DNA of 64,000 nt, taken from assembly GCA_002205965.3 (NCBI GenBank), contig NADL03000600.1, positions 248,001 to 312,000 of the forward strand. Reading direction: 5' to 3'. This DNA is from Kappaphycus alvarezii. Its lineage: Eukaryota > Rhodophyta > Florideophyceae > Gigartinales > Solieriaceae. Positions 57,069-64,000 of this stretch are shown here, piece after piece (the first letter of the stretch is position 1; the number at the start of each line of letters is the position of its first letter). Under the pieces are notes generated by a model. The model saw only the letters and a program-made list of their open reading frames with translations. It was not told where the DNA came from and ran no database searches. A program made the translations under genes and the position numbers.

Positions 57069-59760
57069 TTAGCACCGCTTAAGTGTCTGTGTGCCTGCCT
57101 CCGAGGGTGGATATTGGGATAGGCACAAGGATTCCTCTCTAGCAGAGGTCGCAATCAAAGGTTCATACCTTCTGCGCTTGGCAGATATTGTTGCATTGAG
57201 GGAGATGAGTCTACTAAAAGTACGCGCTCTCCTATTAGAAAGCACATGGGGGTTGAAGAACGTGACATGGAAAAAGCCTGTTCCTCCATTGCTGCCCATT
57301 GCTTGAATGTCTGGCTTAGAGCGGTACAGACCCTGTCGCTGCACGATGGCGGGCTGGCAGGCTGCTTTTTGCAGTTCTTGGACGAGGAGGACGACTTGAC
57401 GGTCGTTTCCTCGAGGTCCGGTGCCCCCCATGCAGGCAGTACATGAGATGACCCCGTAGCAGTCGAGGACCTCAGGCCATTTTTGTCTTGCGCACGGAAT
57501 GTCCGGGGTGAAAAGCGGGACTTGAAGGAAGTGCTGCAGCCAAACTGAGATTTCACAGGAGTCAATACTAGTCTTGAGGGCGGGGCAAGGGGCACAGTAG
57601 ACCAATTCCTTTGCGCCGGGAAGGCCTATAGAGGCCCGGAACGCTCGCCTCTGTTGGTCTCCGTGGAGAATCTCTTCTTGCGCTGCGGCATGGACTGCTG
57701 TTTGTGTCTTTTGCCGATGAGTTTTACTTCAGCAAAACACACTAGAGGGGAGGAGTTGTGAAGGCACGCAAGAGATCGACTATGTTCGGTAGGCGCGTAC
57801 GGGATCATCGGCGCAAGATCCGTGATGGGTGCCAGCAAAATTCCGGTAGCCAGCCTGTTGGCCGCCGCTCTGGAGGCGGTGCCCCCTTCCGTGCTTTTCG
57901 CCGGTGGAACCATAAATCGAGGGTGGGTTTCTTGTGGTCCACGGGGTTTCACCGGTAGTGGTAGTTCTTGGAATATCTCCGAGTCTAGTACTCCTCCGGC
58001 GAGTGTCCGAAGACCTCGCTCCATCATGGCGTCAATGTAGCGGCGCCCTCTGCCGTGCAAGAGGGTGGCACCACACGGAGGAGGTATCCTCTCTTGAAGA
58101 CCCCGAAGCAAATTGCGCAAAAGCTGAAAAGCCACCTGGCCCACGTCGGCCTCCTGTTGGGGTCTCTTCTTCAATAAACGTTCAATCCATTTGCTTATTG
58201 TCAATGTGTATTACGGCTTCGAGGAACAGTTCGGGGGACTGGATGTGAGTTGTGAAAAATTTGTTTGTCCAGTCTGATTAACCGGCGGGGGCGTTTAGGA
58301 CACGTGTACCCTCGCTATATTCTTGCTTCAGCTCCTTCGGATATAAACATTGAACGGACGCTGGAGGCGCATTAGGCCGCCAGCAACTGGGCAGAGATAG
58401 GGAGGAAGGTTTGGGTGTTTTACTCTTAGAAGATATATCCGATCTATCCCATGGTTTTCCAGACAAGCAGGGATAGGTGTAGTCCCCTACTGGTGGCGTC
58501 GAAAGACGGAAGCATTTCAACAGCACGGGCGACTTGGTCGTGGCGCACAATGATGTACCCGTCGTCATGATACCATAAATGGAGCAACAAGTCACTGACG
58601 GGGTAGTCTGCCCAGATCGTAGGAGCTCCTGGATCTGAATTATGACGGGGTGCAGGACCAGGTCAAATAAAAGTCCACCGAAATTTCCCCTCGCTGTGTT
58701 CCCCTCATGCTGCGAATGGCATGGTGGCCGGACCACAAGAACGCATGCTCGTTTGCGTAACAGCAAGAAAGCCATGGCAGCAATTCGGGAATAGGCGTTT
58801 CACGGCGTCCAGAAAAGCGGCTCTGCTGCACAGGTTGAAGGCGTTTTTGAGGTCCACTGTGAGCAAAGCGTACTCAGAGCTAGTCCCAAACTTGTCGAAA
58901 ACCCTGCGGAAACTATGGACGGTGGTGTCGGTGCCGGTCCTGGTGACGATGCCAGTTGCAGCAATTGAAGGTACTTGGCCGCCTTTCTCGTAGCTCGTTT
59001 CATCAAGCAGCTGCCGACCAATCTACGACTCGTTTCGCCAACGGCGATTGGGGGGGAGTCCCATCCCTTTTGGCCAACGGGGTGAGGGGCGCACCAGATA
59101 TCCAAGGGGAGAGGGCGGCTGGGGCACGTCCGGAGGCTAGAATGTTAACGATTCGGGTGAGGGCTGGAAGGAAACCTGACGGGCCCGATGAAGAGGGAGA
59201 CCTGAGCCGTTTCGCGATACGATTCGGCCTGAGACCGGACCCTCCCCCATTCGATCCCGGTTTGAAACCTCTGACGGCTCCAAGAACCTTCCGCTTACTG
59301 AAATCACGAAATGGGCCGTATTATCAAATGGAGTATGTTCCCCCGTTCCACTGGGGACTGTCTCTATCTGCTTTAGGTATTTATCGAGGAATTTCTGGAC
59401 CACTTCAGGCGTTGGAGGGAGGCCCCCTAGGGAGCTTAACGCGTGTGCCTCTTTACCGTATGATCCCTTCTTGGCCAGCTTGGTGGCTCGGCGAACACTC
59501 ACATTTTCTGCTCGGTGGGTGATGGAGCGTGCGTTTCACGGGTGCTGGGCTGCTTACCTGCCTGTTCCAAAAACGTCTGAAACTGCTCTGCGTTCCAAAG
59601 CTCTATCCGTTCTCGCGTTGCATCAGCGATAGAATAGTAACGTCGTTCTTCAGTACCATGCCCTGTGTATGAGGTGTTGGTCAACATGACGGCGGGAAAC
59701 AGGAACCGCTTAGTGACGGCGGCTGTCGCGGGCTGACTACCCTACTGGCAGGCTTGTGTG
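57069..59760 (-). pseudogene. Second non-LTR (LINE-like) reverse transcriptase
   Basis: A minus-strand RT of the protist/algal LINE type. From high to low coordinates: an N-terminal frame 59499-59687 (R-R-Y-Y-S-I-A-D-A); 59137-59502 with R-R-A-T-K-L-A-K-K-G-S-Y-G-K; P-I-A-V-G-E-T near 59,045 (the R-P-I-x-x-G-E motif before the palm); T-V-D-L-K-N-A-F-N near 58,840 (first catalytic Asp); C-Y-A-N-E-H-A-F-L-W-S-G near 58,740; L-L-F-D-L-V-L-H-P-V near 58,660; W-Y-H-D-D-G near 58,560 (second Asp pair intact). The frames 57626-58204 and 57069-57605 form the C-terminal region. At least five frame changes break it. All catalytic Asp residues survive, unusual among the elements here. Confidence 0.75.
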
Positions 59761-60231
59761 CGTCCTGCATGATGGTGGCATAGGTCTCTGCCAAAAAACC
59801 ACGGAACTAGGCGGGGATATGTGCCGTGACTGGCTTGTGCGTCGTGAAAATTTGTTCCGGGGACGGCAAAGGCACGGGGTGCGCAAGGGTTTCTGCGGGC
59901 TGCGTCGCCAGGGCAGGTTGGGCTGTGGGGGTAAAGGTTGGGGACAGCGCGGGACGGAGTGCTGAGGTGGCGATGAATCTGGTACTGGTACTGGGGCGGC
60001 GTCTTTCATTTTTACGCTGTGGAAAGGAGTGCAATGCTGTGGAGCCGTCCGCAAAGTACATTCGGGGCAGTTGGCATATGTAAACACAGACACCCTGTTT
60101 GAGTGCGGATCAGATACTTTCGAACCAATGTATGAGTTGTGGCAGCCACAGTGCCTGTACCCAATCTTTGACAGGCACTGGTTGAGGAGTGATTCGTTGA
60201 GGTGATAGTGTACATGATCTACTTTTTTCAA
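59761..60231 (-). pseudogene. Possible N-terminus of the second LINE element
   Basis: A 164-codon minus frame (59737-60231, no ATG start) contains C-G-C-H and later Y-A-N-C-P-E-C-T, reminiscent of N-terminal Cys/His modules of LINE proteins. The second half is Pro/Arg-rich and looks out of frame. An alternative frame at 59807-60061 is Thr/Pro/Ala-rich and equally plausible. I join it to the RT below only by position and strand. Confidence 0.3.
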
Positions 60232-60312
60232 GTAATCCTAGTGCAAATTCATAGGACTCCCAACCTTTACATCACTCACAGTATACAAACTCCACTTACC
60301 CCTTTCCAAGTA

Positions 60313-60864
60313 TTAAACTACCCATACTTTTCCATCCGGGGTCTCGGCGGTTGGAGTGGAGTTGTGAGCTTGAGCTAGAGCCAATTGTTGACTTTGGGGT
60401 GACGAGGCGACTTGTGCCATAGTGTTGATGTTGGCGCTGTAAAGCAGACGTGAGGGACGTGGTGCCGTGTCATCCGAGCCTAGTTTGAAATGTCTGGTGT
60501 GTGAATGAGCGGGAGGGTGACAAATTGACCAGCCATCCGGTTGCTTTGGCAGTTGCTTCTCGGGCTCGTCCAATGATTCGCAGGATCACAATTGGTGCTG
60601 ACCACACTGTATTACTGTGCATTACAGCTCTGTCACAATAATAAATGTACTGTACACTTCAATTGACATCCAATCGGCGTCTTTGTCAAAGTTGCCCGAT
60701 TGTTGACACTGCACTCCGCTTGATACAATGCCCCCGCCCAATTTCCATCCTGCAAGGGTGTCATTTTCATCATCTGCCATATTGTACACAGTGTCAGTGC
60801 GATAGATGACACTCTGCACCACCAATGACATTGCCCTCGTGTCACACAAACTGCATCTGTTCAT
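60313..60864 (-). CDS. Possible two-exon host gene, unidentified
   Basis: Two minus-strand frames follow one another. The upper, from an ATG at 60864 to about 60,650, reads M-N-R-C-S-L-C-D... with an acidic core (M-A-D-D-E-N-D-T-L-A-G-W-K-L-G-G-G). The lower, about 60313-60573, reads Q-P-D-G-W-S-I-C-H, then F-K-L-G-S-D-D-T-A-P-R-P and a Gln/Ala/Ser-rich end (G-K-V-W-V-V). A GT after I-E at about 60,657 and AG sites near 60,565-60,580 would make an ~80-nt intron joining them. Composition is unlike the retroelements. I do not recognise the product. Antisense frames are weaker. Confidence 0.35.
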
Positions 60865-60879
60865 ATCATCTTGACACAC

Positions 60880-61391
60880 GTCACGGCACTTTGTGTTTCG
60901 ACTTCTGCATCATTCCCGAATTCTGCTCATGCTGTACCTCAATATCTCAAGATTCGCGCAATTCCTCCTTGTCATCTGACTGGCCAATTGTTGACGCAAG
61001 CTTGGGCGCACACTCTTCCCTCTTTACACATCCCTATCTAATCCCACCTCTCCTCCCCAGTGCTACCAGAAAAACAACTCAGTACAAAAGAAAACACAAC
61101 GAGACAATTACATAACCTATCCGCACAGTTCGACAGTTTGATGCCAGAGCAAAACAGAAACTCCACCGCTCAAACCGTGGAGTGAACGCCTCCATGCTGT
61201 GCGCGCGATCAGTAGGACCGCGCCATCTACTACAATTATCAAAAATGACTCCTCGAGTCAAAATAAATCTTGCGCAATAAAATTTGCCAATCGCATTGGT
61301 CAAAGACAACTAGTGCCTTCACATCGGCCGTTCCATTGCGCACAAGGGCCATCTTCTCCACATCATCCACCAAATCGCGAGTCAAATCGCA
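60880..61391. other. Spacer between two minus-strand host frames
   Basis: About 0.5 kb without a convincing frame on the minus strand. It should hold the 3' end of the duplicated-motif gene above and the promoter of the frame below. I could not identify a TATA box or poly(A) signal with confidence. Confidence 0.35.
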
Positions 61392-62528
61392 TCACGTCAG
61401 TATCCAAGACAAACGCAATCTGCCAGTCACATGTCCTTCCACACACACGCCCTTATCCCTCCGACTCAAACCGTCCGCTCCAAACGTGCTGCTCAATGAA
61501 GGTAGCGTCTGTCCGAGAAAGCTGCAGTTGAGCTCATCCTCACTGTCAAAACTCATAAAGTCATCCACATTAAATTTCTCGGCGCCCTCAATGAGTGACA
61601 GCTCGCTCATCACAAGAGGACTCACATGTTCCTCATCATCCCCTAGCAACAAAAACTTCTCCGTGTCCTGCTGAGTCGGAAACATGCCCTCTATCGAATC
61701 TTCATCGCGAGTAGGAGCATCCAGGGTTCGCCAAGCATTCAACCCCACATCCACCTCCATATTGGAGGCCTCCTCCACTATATCACAACTGACCTTTGGT
61801 GCATTGCGATTGGCCCTGCGCCGCTCGCTTCGTTGCGAACTCGAGGAGCTCCTGATCCCTACATCCTGGTCAATGTATACCTCACAATCCGGTCGCTTTG
61901 CGAGGTATGTCGTGAGATTCTTCGCGAGAGGTGCTGCGTTACCAGCAATCTTACGTTTCTCCTTCCGATTCCATATTGCCACATGATCCCCCGCTGCCAA
62001 CTCTTCCAAGTTGACCTTGGATCCCTTCCTAAAACTCCTGGTAGGCGTACCCTGATCCTGATTCACAAACACCTCACAGTCCGGATGGGACCGCAAGTAC
62101 TTGACCAAATTCTTTCCAAGAGGTGCAGCATTCCCCGCGATTTTCCTCTTCTCCGTGCAGTTCCAGATCGTGACATGCTCACCGTCCCTAAAGTGCATTC
62201 CCTCCGGCAACACCACATCCCTCGGCGGCGGTTTCACAGGGCTCTTCTCAAGTGTCTTCACCGGCGTCGCCGGCATCGGCGCGACGCCATCCACCGGAAC
62301 AGAAGGCTGCACCGGCACCTGACCAGGTTGAATCGCAGGCCTAGTCTGCAGCACAGCTCCAGCCGAAATCGGCCTCGCCTTGACCACCGTCGAAGCAGGC
62401 ACAATCGGCGTGCGGTACCCAGACTTGACGGGAGCTCTTGGAAACAGCGAAGTGGGCTCCACGGCAGCCGCTGCCCTCGCAGCAGCCTCCAGCGCCTCAG
62501 GCGGTATCTGCGGCGGACGTTTCTGCAA
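61392..62528 (-). CDS. Duplicated I-W-N/K-I-A-G-N-A-A-P motif protein with acidic tail
   Basis: An uninterrupted minus-strand frame of 378 codons; the first triplet is TTG, the first in-frame ATG is codon 85 and a stop lies near 62,613, so the true 5' end is probably in an upstream exon or shifted frame. Residues 1-110 are Pro/Ala/Val-rich and basic. Residues ~115-159 and ~180-223 are two copies of one motif: D-G/H-x-V-x-I-W-N, then E-K-R-K-I-A-G-N-A-A-P-L, K-N-L, Y-L, P-D-C-E-V, ending Q-D. The copies start 65 residues apart. A Ser/Arg stretch follows (~227-242), then an acidic tail (D-E-D-S-I-E, L-G-D-D-E-E, F-D-S-E-D-E-L). The layout suggests a nuclear regulatory or chromatin-linked protein (inference). 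Related IWN/GNAAP motifs occur in algal and protist proteins as far as I recall; no function is known to me. Confidence 0.8.
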   Translation of the reverse strand: MQKRPPQIPPEALEAAARAAAAVEPTSLFPRAPVKSGYRTPIVPASTVVKARPISAGAVLQTRPAIQPGQVPVQPSVPVDGVAPMPATPVKTLEKSPVKPPPRDVVLPEGMHFRDGEHVTIWNCTEKRKIAGNAAPLGKNLVKYLRSHPDCEVFVNQDQGTPTRSFRKGSKVNLEELAAGDHVAIWNRKEKRKIAGNAAPLAKNLTTYLAKRPDCEVYIDQDVGIRSSSSSQRSERRRANRNAPKVSCDIVEEASNMEVDVGLNAWRTLDAPTRDEDSIEGMFPTQQDTEKFLLLGDDEEHVSPLVMSELSLIEGAEKFNVDDFMSFDSEDELNCSFLGQTLPSLSSTFGADGLSRRDKGVCVEGHVTGRLRLSWILT

Positions 62529-62529
62529 C

Positions 62530-63797
62530 GAAGCCCTTGCGTGCCTGCCAAACCGGCGCCGACAACCGTTTGCTCCGTCACCACCTCCACCTTGACCTTT
62601 GGCACCTCCGGCTTAACCTTACCCACCGGAGCACTCCTCTTCACCACAACCCCACCCTTCCCACCAGCACTAGCACCAGCACCCACCCCCCACCAGCCAT
62701 CTTCTTCCCCCCCACACCTCCAACAGATCCCTGCTGACAGACCACACTCCCCGACCTCTTGACAACATGCCCACCAACCCCCGCCCCCACCGGCGCGGCA
62801 CCTCTCCCCCACGCGCCACAACTCTCGCACCACCCCCACACGCGCCGCATGCCCACCACCAACGCCAGGTTGCGCCATCTTTCTTCCCCCCCCCGACCCC
62901 CTTTGCGCCATTCCAGCGTCCGCAGCACGCGACCCGCCTAGCGCACGGGAAGCAGCGTCGACACGCGGCGTAGAATGGACAACACGCCCCCCCGCGACGG
63001 GGGCTGCATGTTTCGCAGCGACGGCAGTGGAGTTGCGTGGCGGGGGCATGGTTGCAACGTGACGGGGGATGGGTGTTGGTTGATGAGCGGGGGGACACGA
63101 TGCCTCCCCTGGGGCAGTGTATTCGGAACGGGTGTGGCGATAGGGCGCGGCGGTTTGGAGGTTGCAGAGGGCGGGTTGACGGGTTGCGAGGTGTGGTTGA
63201 CGGATAGAGAGTTGCGAGGGGTGGGGCCTTGTGTCGGGTGTTGGACATTGGAGCCGAGTTTTACGGCGGCTGCAGTCTTGATGAGGCGTTGTAAGACGGG
63301 AGGAGGTGGTGTGGTAGTTGTTTTGCGTGGTGGGTTGCGTGTAGGGGATGCGGGGATGGGATGGGTGGTGTTGGAGTGATGGGGGGATTGTGTCTTCTTG
63401 AGGGGGCCCTTGCAGATGCGGCCTTGGGACCTGGCGAGACGACAGCAGGCGGCGAGGCGGCGTTTTGTGGGGAGTTTTTGTGTAGTTTGGGTTGGGCTGG
63501 GACGGGGGTTGGATGGAGTGGGTGTTGGTTGACGGATGGTTTGGGGGATTGTTTGGGAGGGGTTGGGTGGTGCGACGTGGTTGTGGCTTGCGTGTGGTGG
63601 AGGGTGTAAGCGAGTTTGGACGACGCGGTTGCGGGGTAGGGCGGGATGTACGAGGGGTGTTGACGGGCGGGCGGGAGGGCGAGGCGGTGGTTGGAGAGGG
63701 GCCGAGCGGGATTGACGGCGGGGGCAGCAGATGTTGAAGGGTTATGATGTGAGATGGGGGCGTTAGGACGAGGGTTTGGGGTTTTGGGAGGGGCCAT
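62530..63797 (-). CDS. Probable upstream coding part of the same gene
   Basis: Three minus-strand segments look coding. First, 63797 (ATG, M-A-P-P-K-T-P-N-P-R-P) to about 63,500. Second, about 63,330 to 63,110 (L-I-K-T-A-A-A-V-K-L-G-S-N-V-Q-H, then Q-P-V-N-P-P-S-A-T-S-K). Third, 63049 (ATG, M-P-P-P-R-N-S-T-A-V-A-A-K-H) to about 62,960, resuming at about 62,640 with V-K-R-S-A-P-V-G-K-V-K-P-E-V. They occupy different frames and need introns or sequencing indels to join each other and the main frame at 62,528. Composition (Pro/Ala/Lys) matches the N-terminus of the main frame. The middle (62,650-62,950) is Gly/Trp/Cys-rich and may be intronic. Confidence 0.4.
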
Positions 63798-64000
63798 GGT
63801 GTGAGATTTGGATTTGCGGGGGGTATGGATGACGAGTTGGGGGTTGGTTTAGGGATGTTGGGTTTGTGGGTGGAGTTGGGGGAGGAGGAAGTGGGTGTGG
63901 AATTGGGGAGAGGGGAGGGGGAGGAGTTTGAGGGGGTTGGGGGGGGTTGGTTGTTGAGAGGCGGTGGGGTGCGAAGGCTGGGGATCGGCAGGCGGCTTTG
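63798..64000. other. G-rich + strand end of window
   Basis: Upstream of the candidate ATG at 63797 the + strand is a long G-rich run, with a cluster of G-tracts at 63,905-63,950 (GGGG, GGGG, GGGGG, GGGGG, GGGGGGGG) capable in principle of forming G-quadruplexes. It may be a promoter region of the minus-strand gene. Confidence 0.4.

Noticed and set aside
57091-58993. Several + strand frames across 57-59 kb
   Set aside because: They are antisense to a well-supported reverse transcriptase on the minus strand and have no motifs.
61833-62762. 309-codon + strand frame, Arg/His/Pro-rich
   Set aside because: Antisense shadow of the duplicated-motif gene; its composition is what a GC-rich complementary frame yields.
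1-64000. CRISPR arrays, bacterial operons, rRNA
   Set aside because: No regularly spaced direct repeats, no Shine-Dalgarno-led gene strings and no conserved rRNA segments were seen.

Overview
The window looks like a stretch of eukaryotic nuclear chromosome that is gene-poor and crowded with dead transposons. Roughly the first 55 kb is AT-rich. Almost every recognisable coding signal there belongs to retroelements, and nearly all are broken by stops and frameshifts. From about 55.3 kb the sequence becomes GC-rich, and the last ~4 kb holds the only convincing host-type coding sequence. No rRNA, tRNA, CRISPR or prokaryotic gene organisation was found. The retroelement families (a Gypsy element with an oomycete/early-fungus-like gag-pol, fungal-type Copia pol, algal/protist-like non-LTR reverse transcriptases) suggest an oomycete, an early-diverging fungus or an alga. 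I cannot place the organism more closely from sequence alone.

Layout. 1-5.2 kb: AT-rich DNA with small repeats. 5.2-8.2 kb: decayed Copia-type element (+) with a readable RNase H, plus a cluster of hairpins near 6.0 kb. 8.2-19.4 kb: mostly empty, with a gag-like scrap (-) near 14.7 kb. 19.4-20.2 kb: Copia RT/RNase H remnant (-). 23.3-28.6 kb: a Copia scrap followed by a decayed Gypsy gag-pol (+) in the order gag, RT, RNase H, integrase. 28.6-34.6 kb: mostly empty, with an unidentified frame near 29.7 kb and a 34-bp-arm inverted repeat at 33.2 kb. 34.7-43.7 kb: a non-LTR element (-) split by a nearly complete Copia element (-) with paired ~440-bp LTRs. 43.7-48.2 kb: AT-rich filler. 48.3-50.9 kb: second substantial Copia pol (+). 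53.2-55.3 kb: Gypsy RT/RNase H (-) lying head to head with a Gypsy integrase (+). 57.1-59.8 kb (possibly to 60.2): second non-LTR reverse transcriptase (-). 60.3-60.9 kb: possible two-exon host gene (-). 61.4-62.5 kb, perhaps reaching 63.8 kb: host-type gene (-).

How the parts relate. The Copia element at 36.3-42.7 kb is the youngest readable insertion. Its two LTRs differ at only a few sites, and it interrupts the palm domain of an older non-LTR reverse transcriptase whose two halves lie on either side. Its interior is nevertheless full of stops, and it carries extra proline-rich and acidic frames between the 5' LTR and gag. The most interesting host sequence encodes two tandem copies of a ~45-residue motif built around I-W-N...K-R-K-I-A-G-N-A-A-P, followed by an acidic tail. 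I do not recognise a defined biochemical function for it. No complete, intact new system is evident. The best leads are this duplicated-motif protein, the accessory frames of the Copia element, and several structured repeats.
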